Assembly (NCBI RefSeq): GCF_009936045.1
Contig: NZ_QWEQ01000003.1
Coordinates: 176,484-240,483, forward strand
DNA length: 64,000 nt
Source of the DNA: Emergencia sp. 1XD21-10
Lineage (GTDB): Bacteria; Bacillota; Clostridia; Peptostreptococcales; Anaerovoracaceae
Reading direction: 5' to 3'
Under the pieces are notes generated by a model. The model was not told the DNA's origin. It searched no databases and saw only the letters and a program-made list of their open reading frames with translations. A program made the translations under genes and the position numbers. Positions 41,479 to 49,949 of this stretch are shown here, one piece after another (positions within the stretch are counted from its first letter, which is position 1; each line of letters opens with the position of its first letter).

Positions 41479-43299
41479 ATGATAAACAAAAAGTACAGTT
41501 TTATTCAGGAAACCTGTGAAATCGTTTCTGAGCTTTTCAATGTGGTCATTACCACCATCGACACAGACTTTATCAGAACTACAGGCACTGGTCTGTACAA
41601 GGCAGAAATCGGAAGTAAAGTGGAAAACTCCAACGTATTCAAGAGTGTAATAGAGCAAAATCAGAAAATAGTAATCAGCAGTCCCGGCAAAGAACCTGCC
41701 TGCGCCGACTGCGAGAATAAGAATAACTGTAAAGAAAAGGCAGCAGTTTATGCGCCCCTTCACGTCAACGGTGAGATTCGCGGCGCAATCGGCTTTATTG
41801 CCTTTACTGACGAACAGAAAAACAACGGTCTCTTCGGTCGCGATCTCTTCGTCAACTTCACCGAAAAGCTCTCCGAACTGATTTCCAGCAGAATTGAGAC
41901 CGTCGAATATGCTGATCAGCTCATGGTCAATCTCAACGAAACCCTTGCTATTTTGAACTCAGTTCATGATGGCGTCATCGCTGTAGATAACGACTCCATC
42001 ATCTACCGAATCAACGAGTCTGCCACCAGAAACTTCGGCATTACAGAAAAACTCATCGGAAGCCATATCAGCTGTGTGCTGCCGGACCAAGTTATCGCCG
42101 ATATTCAGAAGACGCCTTTCTATATCGACAATGAAGTCACCATTCGCAACGAGCAAGGCGAAGTCAATGTGCTGCTCACTGCCAAGCGAATCGAGGCAAG
42201 CGGCACTAAGCACGGCACCATTCTCAACATAAAAAGCTTTACAGAAGCTAGCAATATCGCCTCTAACATCCTACACAAATCCGACTATAAGGTGGAATTT
42301 AGCGATATTGTCGGTGAATCTAAAGCCATCTGTGAAGTCATCGATTTTTCTCATAAAATCGCCGGCAGCGACTCTACCGTCCTAATCCGCGGTGAAAGCG
42401 GCACCGGGAAAGAACTCTTTGCCAGAGCCATTCACAATCACAGCAGCAGAAAGGATGGACCTTTTGTTGCCATCAACTGCGGCGCTATCCCGGAAACGCT
42501 GCTGGAAAGCGAACTGTTCGGCTACGAAGACGGTGCTTTTACAGGTGCAAAAAAAGGCGGTAAAATCGGTAAATGTCAGCTGGCAAACGGCGGCACGCTC
42601 TTTCTCGACGAAGTTGGCGATATCCCGATTTTCCTGCAGGTAAAATTTCTGCGCATGCTGCAGGAACGCACCATTGAACGGGTCGGTGGGAACAAAAGCA
42701 TTTCCATCAATGTGCGGGTAATCGCTGCAACAAACCGAAACCTGGAAACGATGATGGAGGATGGAGAATTTCGAAGTGATCTTTATTACAGACTCAACGT
42801 CATTCCGATTTTCATTCCGCCTCTGCGCGAGCGCAGCGAGGATATTTTGGTCATTTCCCGTCATTTTATGGAGAAATATTCAAGACATCTTCGCAAACAT
42901 GTCTGCGATATGACCCCTCAGGCTGCGAAAATTCTGATGGATTACCACTGGCCGGGCAATATCAGAGAACTGGAAAATACCATTGAATGCGCACTCAATG
43001 TGGAAAGTCAAGAAATTCTCACCAGTTTCAGCATTCCGGCGAGAATTAAATCTCCGAAAAAGAATACTGATATCTATTCTGCTGAGCTGATTCAGGCAGA
43101 AGCTGCCGTGCTTGCGCAAACTGTGCCGTCTGCTGCTGCAAGACTCCGTGATACCAGACGAAAAACTGAAATTGACGAAGTCTTAAAAGCCCTCGATAAA
43201 TACGGCTGGGATACCAAAGGCAAAAAACATGCAGCGACAAGTCTGGGTATCGGTATTGCTACCTTGTATCGCATCCTAAAAGATTATCAAAATCGATAA
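41479..43299 (+). CDS. sigma-54 dependent transcriptional activator with PAS domain
   Basis: A 606-residue enhancer-binding protein. N-terminal sensor (1-140) with a Cys cluster C75-x2-C78-x5-C84 that could bind metal or heme; PAS domain (about 150-265, LNSVHDGVIAVDNDSIIYRINESATRNFG); AAA+ domain with Walker A GESGTGKE (305-312) and the sigma-54 contact GAFTGA (352-357); Fis-type HTH at the end (KKHAATSLGIGIATLYRILKDY). The start at 41479 has AGGAAGG upstream. It lies between two divergent gene sets, both with -24/-12 promoters, so it is the likely inducer-responsive master of both. The effector probably binds the N-terminal domains. Confidence 0.92.
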   Translation: MINKKYSFIQETCEIVSELFNVVITTIDTDFIRTTGTGLYKAEIGSKVENSNVFKSVIEQNQKIVISSPGKEPACADCENKNNCKEKAAVYAPLHVNGEIRGAIGFIAFTDEQKNNGLFGRDLFVNFTEKLSELISSRIETVEYADQLMVNLNETLAILNSVHDGVIAVDNDSIIYRINESATRNFGITEKLIGSHISCVLPDQVIADIQKTPFYIDNEVTIRNEQGEVNVLLTAKRIEASGTKHGTILNIKSFTEASNIASNILHKSDYKVEFSDIVGESKAICEVIDFSHKIAGSDSTVLIRGESGTGKELFARAIHNHSSRKDGPFVAINCGAIPETLLESELFGYEDGAFTGAKKGGKIGKCQLANGGTLFLDEVGDIPIFLQVKFLRMLQERTIERVGGNKSISINVRVIAATNRNLETMMEDGEFRSDLYYRLNVIPIFIPPLRERSEDILVISRHFMEKYSRHLRKHVCDMTPQAAKILMDYHWPGNIRELENTIECALNVESQEILTSFSIPARIKSPKKNTDIYSAELIQAEAAVLAQTVPSAAARLRDTRRKTEIDEVLKALDKYGWDTKGKKHAATSLGIGIATLYRILKDYQNR

Positions 43300-43326
43300 A
43301 AATTATCCTTTATGATAATTTTTATC
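43295..43326 (+). terminator. hairpin after the activator gene
   Basis: GATAAAAATTATC / GATAATTTTTATC, 13-base perfect arms around 6 bases, beginning at the stop codon. Acts as terminator by the T-rich 3' side; its position 45 bases before the next sigma-54 promoter means a second role as activator site is possible. Confidence 0.65.
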
Positions 43327-43370
43327 ACATATCCATCCGTCTTTTCTGCAAAATCCGCCCAAAAACTACA

Positions 43371-43387
43371 TGGCATATTTTTTGCTC
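43371..43387 (+). promoter_or_regulatory. sigma-54 promoter of the rightward operon
   Basis: TGGCAT, 5 bases, TTGCTC, one mismatch from the -24/-12 consensus, 43 bases before the carrier start codon. Confidence 0.85.
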
Positions 43388-43430
43388 TATATGTGTGACG
43401 TAGATTAACATAGCAGAAAGGAGACTAACT

Positions 43431-44936
43431 ATGGATTATGGTATTCTATCGTTATTTCCCATCGCGCTGACCATCGTCATCGCCATGTGGCTCAAAAACA
43501 TTTCTATCGCACTATTTGCCGGCGCCTTTGCAGGGCTTCTGATCGTGTGCAGCGGAAATCCATTTGACGCAATGATGTCTTACGTTGTCGATCATCTGGT
43601 TCCGAACATGACAGACTCCTATTGCGCAGAAGTACTGGTACTGCTGATTTTCATCGGCGGTTTTGTAAAACTGCTGGAGGTATCGGGCGGCGCTCACGCC
43701 TTTGCATCAAGCGTCACGAAGTTCGTAAACAGCCGCGCAAAAGCACAGATGGCTGGCTGGGTAGCTGGTATCATGGTATTTTTCTCCGATATCGGAAGCC
43801 CGATTATCGCAGGTCCGATCGTACAGCCTCTAACCGATAAGATGCAGGTTTCCAGAGAAAAGCTGGCGTGGATCCTTGACACCACCGCTTCTCCCCTTTC
43901 CATCTTAGTACCATTCCTCGGCTGGGGTGCTTACATCATGGGACTGATGGGTACAGAATTTCAGGCAGCAGGATATGCGTCCAGTGAATGGGACATGCTG
44001 CTGAAGGCTTGGCCTTTCCAGTTCTACGCACTGCTCTCTCTGCTGATGGTGCCGCTGATTGCTTTTACCAGAAAAGAGTTCGGACCAATGCACAGGGCTG
44101 AAATGCGCGCGCTTTCCGGTCTGGTTTCTCCTGGCGGACAGGTTGCTGAAGCTGTTAAAATCGACACCGACGCAAAGCTGGAAAACAGTCGCCCAATCGT
44201 CATGATCATTCCTCTTGTAGTTATGATCGGCACTTTGTGCTTTATGCTCTGCCCTCAGGGTTTCCCGTTCAAGTCTGTTGACGGTGACGCACTTCGCGGC
44301 GCACTGATTGCAGGTTTCGTGTTCGGCTCTATCGCAAACATCATTTTAGTCGTTGCACTGAAAATCAAATCCTTTAAAAGCATTTGTCGGGATTACGTAT
44401 TAGGGCTTGAAAGTATTGCCAGCGTATTTATCACCTTGCTTTTGGCATGGGTACTGAGCAGCGTAACAAAAACGATGGGCGGACCGGAATTTGTTGTAAA
44501 TATGCTGCAGGATAGCGTACCAGCTTGGATTCTTCCAGTGATTATCTTCGCAGCCAGTGCTGTGATTTCCTTCTCCACCGGCTCTTCCTGGGGAACCTTC
44601 TCCATTATGATGACCATCGCCGTGCCTGCTGCTATGGCACTGAACGCACCAATGCACGTAGCGATTGCTTCCGTATTATCCGGCGGTCTCTTCGGCGACC
44701 ACTGCTCACCGATTTCTGATACTACGATCTTATCCGCTAACGGCGCACGCTGTGATCTTTTGGCTCATGTCAAGACTCAACTTCCGTACGCACTCATGGT
44801 CGGCGGTGTATCAATCGTGACTTACGCAGTAGCAGGCATGACCGGCAGCGTGATCGCTCTGCCAGTTGGTATCGCCCTGCTGATCGTAACAGTACTTACG
44901 CTTTCCAAACTTTACGGAAAGAAAGTTGAAGCATAA
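43431..44936 (+). CDS. NhaC-family carrier (Na+/H+ or amino acid antiporter)
   Basis: A 501-residue membrane protein with about 11-12 helices. NhaC/ArcD-like signatures include FFSDIGSPIIAGPIVQPLTDKMQVSREKLAWILDTTASPLSILVPF and the GLFGDHCSPISDTTILSANGARCDLLAHVKTQLPYA block. NhaC proteins exchange sodium for protons, but close relatives such as ArcD- and MleN-type carriers exchange amino or organic acids. As the first gene of an operon with arginine deiminase-like enzymes, this one may import the pathway substrate or exchange it for a product. Confidence 0.85.
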   Translation: MDYGILSLFPIALTIVIAMWLKNISIALFAGAFAGLLIVCSGNPFDAMMSYVVDHLVPNMTDSYCAEVLVLLIFIGGFVKLLEVSGGAHAFASSVTKFVNSRAKAQMAGWVAGIMVFFSDIGSPIIAGPIVQPLTDKMQVSREKLAWILDTTASPLSILVPFLGWGAYIMGLMGTEFQAAGYASSEWDMLLKAWPFQFYALLSLLMVPLIAFTRKEFGPMHRAEMRALSGLVSPGGQVAEAVKIDTDAKLENSRPIVMIIPLVVMIGTLCFMLCPQGFPFKSVDGDALRGALIAGFVFGSIANIILVVALKIKSFKSICRDYVLGLESIASVFITLLLAWVLSSVTKTMGGPEFVVNMLQDSVPAWILPVIIFAASAVISFSTGSSWGTFSIMMTIAVPAAMALNAPMHVAIASVLSGGLFGDHCSPISDTTILSANGARCDLLAHVKTQLPYALMVGGVSIVTYAVAGMTGSVIALPVGIALLIVTVLTLSKLYGKKVEA

Positions 44937-44954
44937 TTCTTGCACAGTTATGAA

Positions 44955-45009
44955 GCGAAGCCCAGCCGCCTGTCTTTCCCTCTATATCAAGCAGGCAGAC
45001 GGGCTTCGC
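44955..45009 (+). terminator. internal terminator between carrier and deiminase-like genes
   Basis: GCGAAGCCC / GGGCTTCGC arms with an inner GCCTG / CAGGC stem, followed by CCTATTTTTC. It would reduce transcription into the next genes, setting more carrier than enzyme. Confidence 0.65.
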
Positions 45010-45035
45010 CCTATTTTTCATCTTGGAGGTTTTGT

Positions 45036-45968
45036 ATGGCATTTTTAGAACTCAGCAAAGATAAAAATCTGCGGCGTGATGAAACGCCTTTTTTAGATCA
45101 GCTCACCACTTACTGGGGCGACTTTGGTATTTGCTCCCAGGTTGCACCTTTAAAAAGCGTCATGCTCAGGCGCCCCGGTGCTGAAATCGATAACTTTTCT
45201 TGGGAGGAAGCCCGTTTCCGCGAAGGCATTGATCCCGATAAATTCAGACAGGCCCATCAAAGACTTGTGGATCTTTACCTAAGTCAGGGCGTGGAAGTCC
45301 ACTTTCTTGAAGACCAGCGGCTTGACCGTCCTAACGCAGTCTACTGCCGAGATTTGATGTTTATGACGCCGGAAGGCGCTATTATTTGCAGACCGGCACT
45401 ACCTTGCCGCCGCGGCGAAGAAGTCGCTATGGCAAAAGCACTTGCTGCTATTAACGTGCCAATTGTGAAAACCATTACCGGTACGGGGACCTTTGAAGGA
45501 GCAGACTGTCTCTGGGTAGACAGAAAGACAGCAATTCTGGCACGAAGCTCCCGCACCAACGAATCCGGCTATAATCAGGTTGCTCACGTACTCCGTGAAC
45601 AAGGCGTGGAAACCATTCTGACAGTTCCAATTCCTTATACCAATGCGCACCTGGACGGTATCATGAATTTTGTCGATGTGGACAAGGTCATCATCAACAC
45701 ACGCCAAGTGCCTTACGATGTGGTAGAGTACCTGATGAACGCAGGCTATCATATCATCGACGCGCCGGATCAGGACGAAGCCAGATTTTCCCTGGGGCTG
45801 AACATCGTTGCACTGCGTCCCGGTGTTGTCATCCAGGCACAGGGAAACCCTAAAACTAAGGATGCGCTGGAGAAAAACGGCGTAGAAGTCATCAGTCTGG
45901 ATTTCGACGAAGTGCTGAAGGGCTGGGGCTCTGTCCACTGCTGCAGTGCAACCCTAGCAAGAGGTTAA
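45036..45968 (+). CDS. arginine deiminase-fold hydrolase 1
   Basis: A 310-residue enzyme of the guanidino-group modifying superfamily (arginine deiminase, DDAH, amidinotransferase). Active-site residues are all in place: Asp in YCRDLMF, Glu and Asp in TFEGADCLW, His and Asp in AHLDGIMNF, and a C-terminal Cys in GSVHCCSATL. The size is close to DDAH and shorter than ADI (about 410). The start at 45036 has GGAGG 6 bases upstream; an earlier frame start lies in the terminator hairpin and is not used. Likely hydrolyses a guanidino compound to an ureido compound plus ammonia or amine. Exact substrate unknown. Confidence 0.85.
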   Translation: MAFLELSKDKNLRRDETPFLDQLTTYWGDFGICSQVAPLKSVMLRRPGAEIDNFSWEEARFREGIDPDKFRQAHQRLVDLYLSQGVEVHFLEDQRLDRPNAVYCRDLMFMTPEGAIICRPALPCRRGEEVAMAKALAAINVPIVKTITGTGTFEGADCLWVDRKTAILARSSRTNESGYNQVAHVLREQGVETILTVPIPYTNAHLDGIMNFVDVDKVIINTRQVPYDVVEYLMNAGYHIIDAPDQDEARFSLGLNIVALRPGVVIQAQGNPKTKDALEKNGVEVISLDFDEVLKGWGSVHCCSATLARG

Positions 45969-45986
45969 AAAAGGAGATTCTCATCT

Positions 45987-46916
45987 ATGGAAAAATTCAA
46001 CACATTTTATGAAGATATGCCCGCTGTCTGGGGCGACAATTTCAGTGTTACATCCGAAATCGGAACGCTGCGCACCGTGCTGGTTCATCGTCCGGGCAAG
46101 GAAATCGAAAACATCAAAGACCCGTCCGCCATCTATTTCCGCGATTTTATCGACGTGGAAAAGGCAAGATGGGAGCACGACCAGCTGGTACAGGTCTATC
46201 GCGACCACGGCATCACAGTTTACAATGTTGATGAGACCGATCCGAGCTGTCCAAACGCGATGTACTGTCACGACCTGGTTCTGGGCACTCCAGAAGGCGT
46301 AATTGTCACAAGACCCGGGATTAAAATTCGCCACAACGAAGTAAAATATGCTGCGCAGGAAGTTGCTAAGCACGGCGTTCCCATCGTCAAAACCATCCAT
46401 GGAAACGGAATCTTTGACGGCGCCTGCGCTACTTGGGTAGACCGTGAAACGGTCTTCGTAGGAACTGGAAGCCGCTGCAACAAAGAAGGACTGGTACAGG
46501 TTACAGACACCTTTCATCACATGGGCGTAAAAAATGTCATCACCCTCAGCATCGCCAGAAACCAAAACCACCTGGATGGCTTCCTATCCATCGTAGATAC
46601 CAATGTTGCCGTGACATACCCATATATCACACCGGATATCATCTATGAAGAGCTGGAAAAGCGGGGATTTGAATTTGTAGAAATTCCGACTTTTGAAGAA
46701 AAGATTAATTTTGCCGCAAACTCCGTCGCACTGGAGCCGGGCAAGATTATCATGCCGAAGGGATCTCCGCGCACTGTGGAGCTTTTGAACAAGAAAGGTA
46801 TCGAAGTCATCGAGCTGGACCTTGACGAAATCAAAAAAGGCGGCGGCTCCGTTCATTGCCTGACCGCATTTTTAAAACGCGATGATATCCCTGTTTATCC
46901 CGTTTATGAGGACTAA
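45987..46916 (+). CDS. arginine deiminase-fold hydrolase 2 (variant active site)
   Basis: A 309-residue paralogue of the preceding gene, separated by 18 bases. Asp in YCHDLVL, His-x-Asp in NHLDGFLS and the C-terminal Cys in GSVHCLTAF are kept, but the motif that reads FEGAD in copy 1 is FDGAC here: the usual catalytic Glu is Asp and the substrate-binding Asp is Cys. It may act on a different guanidine or on an amide. AAGGAG precedes the ATG. Confidence 0.83.
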   Translation: MEKFNTFYEDMPAVWGDNFSVTSEIGTLRTVLVHRPGKEIENIKDPSAIYFRDFIDVEKARWEHDQLVQVYRDHGITVYNVDETDPSCPNAMYCHDLVLGTPEGVIVTRPGIKIRHNEVKYAAQEVAKHGVPIVKTIHGNGIFDGACATWVDRETVFVGTGSRCNKEGLVQVTDTFHHMGVKNVITLSIARNQNHLDGFLSIVDTNVAVTYPYITPDIIYEELEKRGFEFVEIPTFEEKINFAANSVALEPGKIIMPKGSPRTVELLNKKGIEVIELDLDEIKKGGGSVHCLTAFLKRDDIPVYPVYED

Positions 46917-46919
46917 GCC

Positions 46920-48074
46920 ATGCTAATCGGAGGATTTTACAGCGTGGATGGCGCGCTGCTTATGGAGCGCCCGAAAAACGATGATTTTGCGCTGCGGCTG
47001 GACTGTTCGGCAAGCAAAAGTTCTCAATATACGCACAAGATTTATACCAATAACGGACGTACTGCTTCGGTTTATGCCATGGAGCATTGCGCAGATAAAA
47101 TGAAAGGAAAAAAAGTGCTTCTTCCCGACTATCTATGCCTTTCCATCATCAGCGCCGTCCGCTGGGAAGGACTTTCTTACGATTTCTATCGGGTCACAAA
47201 TGATCTGGAAATCGACCTTGCAGATCTGGAGTCTAAGCTGGACGAAACTGTCGGCATGATTTATATCATTCACTACTTCAGCATGCCGCAGCCTTCGGAT
47301 ACCGTAAAATATCTCTGTCAGCTTGCAAAGGTGCACAATCTGCTAATTATGGAGGACATCACGCAGGCTCTCTTTTCTAAGACGTCGAAGGGTTCGACTT
47401 TTCGCCGCATGGGTTTTGGCGACTACATCGTCGGCAGCACTAGAAAATGGTTTCCAATGACCGACGGCGGCATTTGCGCCATTAGAAATGACGTGTTTGA
47501 AGATGCAAGCCGTGATTCAGTTCCACCCCTTGCCAGCGCTTATGACGAAAGCGTATATAAAGAACTTTTGATTTCAGTCATGCGACCGCTGTATGCGTCG
47601 AATCCGGAGTTAGAAAAAGAATCTTATCTAGCTAGCGAAAAAGAAGCTAACGCCAGCCGCTATGTCAATTTGACCCCGAGGAAAATGACCGAGGAGTCGA
47701 AACAAATTTTCTTTGACACTGACGCGCAAGCACTCATGAGACGGCGTATCGAAAACTTCCGCTATCTCTATAGCAGACTTCTTCAAATTCCGGAACTTAC
47801 CATGCTCAGCAGGGATATCGGTGAAGATGGTGACTGCGTTCCTTTTGGGCTGACTATTTTAGCTGATGACCGCAACGGACTTTATCAGCATCTGGTTCAG
47901 CACAATATTATCCCGGAAATTCAGTGGATTCTGCCAACGGAGTATTACACGCCGGGCGAGGACGCGCAGTATCTATCCGCACACAATCTGATGCTGCAGT
48001 GCGACCAAAGATACGGCATTCCCGAAATGAAACAGGTTGCAGATGCAATAGAAGATTATTTTCGACAGAAGTGA
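46920..48074 (+). CDS. DegT/DnrJ-type PLP aminotransferase
   Basis: A 384-residue PLP enzyme of the DegT/DnrJ/EryC1/StrS fold: GRTASVYAMEH near the PLP phosphate site, LLPDYLCLSIISAVRWEG, MIYIIHYFS, LLIMEDITQAL, and the internal aldimine Lys in GSTRKWFPMTDGG. These enzymes usually aminate sugars, but some act on other ketones. It starts 3 bases after the second deiminase-like gene, so it belongs to the same operon. Its role in a guanidine pathway is not clear. Confidence 0.8.
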   Translation: MLIGGFYSVDGALLMERPKNDDFALRLDCSASKSSQYTHKIYTNNGRTASVYAMEHCADKMKGKKVLLPDYLCLSIISAVRWEGLSYDFYRVTNDLEIDLADLESKLDETVGMIYIIHYFSMPQPSDTVKYLCQLAKVHNLLIMEDITQALFSKTSKGSTFRRMGFGDYIVGSTRKWFPMTDGGICAIRNDVFEDASRDSVPPLASAYDESVYKELLISVMRPLYASNPELEKESYLASEKEANASRYVNLTPRKMTEESKQIFFDTDAQALMRRRIENFRYLYSRLLQIPELTMLSRDIGEDGDCVPFGLTILADDRNGLYQHLVQHNIIPEIQWILPTEYYTPGEDAQYLSAHNLMLQCDQRYGIPEMKQVADAIEDYFRQK

Positions 48075-48144
48075 TCAAAGCAGTTAAGTTCATTTACATA
48101 ATACTTTCTTTCATGGTTTCCATATAGGAAAATATGAAGACGTA

Positions 48145-48175
48145 CACAGCGCCGGCAAAAATCGCCGGCGCTGTG
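48145..48175. terminator. bidirectional terminator
   Basis: CACAGCGCCGGC / GCCGGCGCTGTG, perfect 12-base arms around 7 bases, between convergent genes; T-rich on the plus side (ACTTTAG). Confidence 0.75.
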
Positions 48176-48178
48176 ACT

Positions 48179-49348
48179 TTAGTTTCTATTTTTATCTGCA
48201 AATTCTATAAGTTTTTCTGCCCGGGCTGCAATTGCCTGAGACAAAGCATTTTTTCGTTCCTCATCTATGAAAGTTGCAGCATTTAATACTTCTCTGCACA
48301 AAGTCTCTATCTCCCGTAATACCTCACAATCCAGCCATGCAAAGGACTGTACTAAACGAATCTGTTCTCCCTGCGTGCCTTTAAACGGCTTTGCGCTAAT
48401 AGTCGCCGCAAGAGGCTTAATCTGACTTGTCGGTGTATGGGAAAACATCGATGTTCCATTATCAAATAAAGGTGCAAAACCCAAAGGCACTAAAGTATCC
48501 GCATTGCGAACAATTCCAAAATTCCCGTAATGCCTATCCGTATTTGCAATCAGATAGTCCAGCGTAATCATTCTATCCAGAAAATCCTGTGCGCCAATTA
48601 GCCCCATTGCTTCGCAGCAGTTTACAAAATGCTGATAGTCCGAAACATGATTGGGCTGAATTTGCGTTTGCACTAACTGATATGCTGACACAAATTCTGT
48701 ATTTCTGTCGACAAAATCCGGACAAACAGAATAAATACCATCGTCATAGATCTGAAAGGTATAAGGCACGTGCGGTATTCCAAGTTTTTCACATATGCAC
48801 GAAGCAATTACTTCATTAACTGGCTCCTGTTGTCCATAACCGCTGCCCGCTTTCAGCAAGCAGCGTTTTCCGTCAATAATTTTCCATTTCTTCTTTAACC
48901 ATCCATCTGACGCAGCGTCAGGGGTCATAAAACTAATTTCATTGACCTGAGATGAATGCTTTACACCCAAAAGAATGTCTCCCAAATCATCCGAAAAATC
49001 ATTTTCAAAGAAATTAACCTGCGACCATTTTAACTCCACACCTGCCGGTTTAATCCAGTAGTGATCCGAAAGAGACAACCCCCAGCTTCTAGCAAGAAGA
49101 AACTCTGTAGAAGGTGCCGATAGTTCCTCAAGTACTGCTTTAATGCGATCTCTGCTTGCCGGGATGGCTCTGTGCATCCACCAGCGATTCAATTTGCGAT
49201 AGTCCAAAGCCTGTGCAAACTTACCGTCTTTAAGACCTACCGGGAGATGATCACTGCAGTATACGCAATGCACCTGTTTTACATGCCCATATTCATCTAA
49301 ATCAAAATCCAGCACAGAAATGTCTTTGTGCATTAAAGTATACGCCAT
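48179..49348 (-). CDS. HipA-like kinase
   Basis: A 389-residue protein with the HipA C-terminal kinase core: ATP lysine in KRCLLKAGSGYGQQEPVNEVIAS, catalytic loop in LDYLIANTDRHYGNFGIV and metal site in PLFDNGTSMF. The N-terminal ~150 residues correspond to the partial gene at 1-491. HipA proteins phosphorylate proteins such as glutamyl-tRNA synthetase and arrest growth, normally with a HipB repressor; none is visible here. The start at 49348 has AAAGGAG. It stands alone between terminators. Confidence 0.82.
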   Translation of the reverse strand: MAYTLMHKDISVLDFDLDEYGHVKQVHCVYCSDHLPVGLKDGKFAQALDYRKLNRWWMHRAIPASRDRIKAVLEELSAPSTEFLLARSWGLSLSDHYWIKPAGVELKWSQVNFFENDFSDDLGDILLGVKHSSQVNEISFMTPDAASDGWLKKKWKIIDGKRCLLKAGSGYGQQEPVNEVIASCICEKLGIPHVPYTFQIYDDGIYSVCPDFVDRNTEFVSAYQLVQTQIQPNHVSDYQHFVNCCEAMGLIGAQDFLDRMITLDYLIANTDRHYGNFGIVRNADTLVPLGFAPLFDNGTSMFSHTPTSQIKPLAATISAKPFKGTQGEQIRLVQSFAWLDCEVLREIETLCREVLNAATFIDEERKNALSQAIAARAEKLIEFADKNRN

Positions 49349-49535
49349 ATCGCTTCTCCTTTCTGTTATCATTTTATTTTACTTTTCACAAGGTGTCAAT
49401 ATCAGGTTTTTCACATTTTTACGCAGTTTCTGGCATCATTTCCACACGTTTTTACTTATCCAGTTGCAAAAACCAGCTACGCCCGCACCAGCTGTTCCTA
49501 TTTCGCAGCCGGCGCGGGCGCCATTTACATCAAAA

Positions 49536-49949
49536 TCACTTCACATTTTCAATATGAATATCCGGTTTCACACTGCGAGCAAGTTCCAAAACCTGCTCCA
49601 GCTCCCTCTTTTGAAACACCAGTCTCCGCGACATGACATCTCTAAGAAAATGAAGCACCACGTAATTTGGATCCGCCACATATTCGATGTGAATATCTGT
49701 AATCTCTTCAAAAGACCACACAATTTTATGCTTGCGCAGGATAAAGTCATATGCCAGAACTACGCCCTCCTTGCTGACATAGGTTTCCTTTTGGAAAACC
49801 ACCGCAAGAAGCAGCACCACACCGATAATTGCAGAATATTTGACTGTAGAATAGAAACTGAACACAATCAGCCCTGCGCCAAATATGACTGCTGCAAACT
49901 TTGTGGATTTCCGCATTGTTCTGTCATCATATGCCTTGATTTTATCCAT
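49536..49949 (-). CDS. small membrane protein with PH-like domain
   Basis: A 137-residue protein with two close membrane helices (about 17-50) and a soluble part resembling a bacterial PH-like domain (VSKEGVVLAYDFILRKHKIVWSFEEITDIHIEY, VVLHFLRD). Its ATG overlaps the stop of the NhaC gene by 8 bases, so it is translated with it and may modulate the carrier. No named family is certain. Confidence 0.65.
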   Translation of the reverse strand: MDKIKAYDDRTMRKSTKFAAVIFGAGLIVFSFYSTVKYSAIIGVVLLLAVVFQKETYVSKEGVVLAYDFILRKHKIVWSFEEITDIHIEYVADPNYVVLHFLRDVMSRRLVFQKRELEQVLELARSVKPDIHIENVK

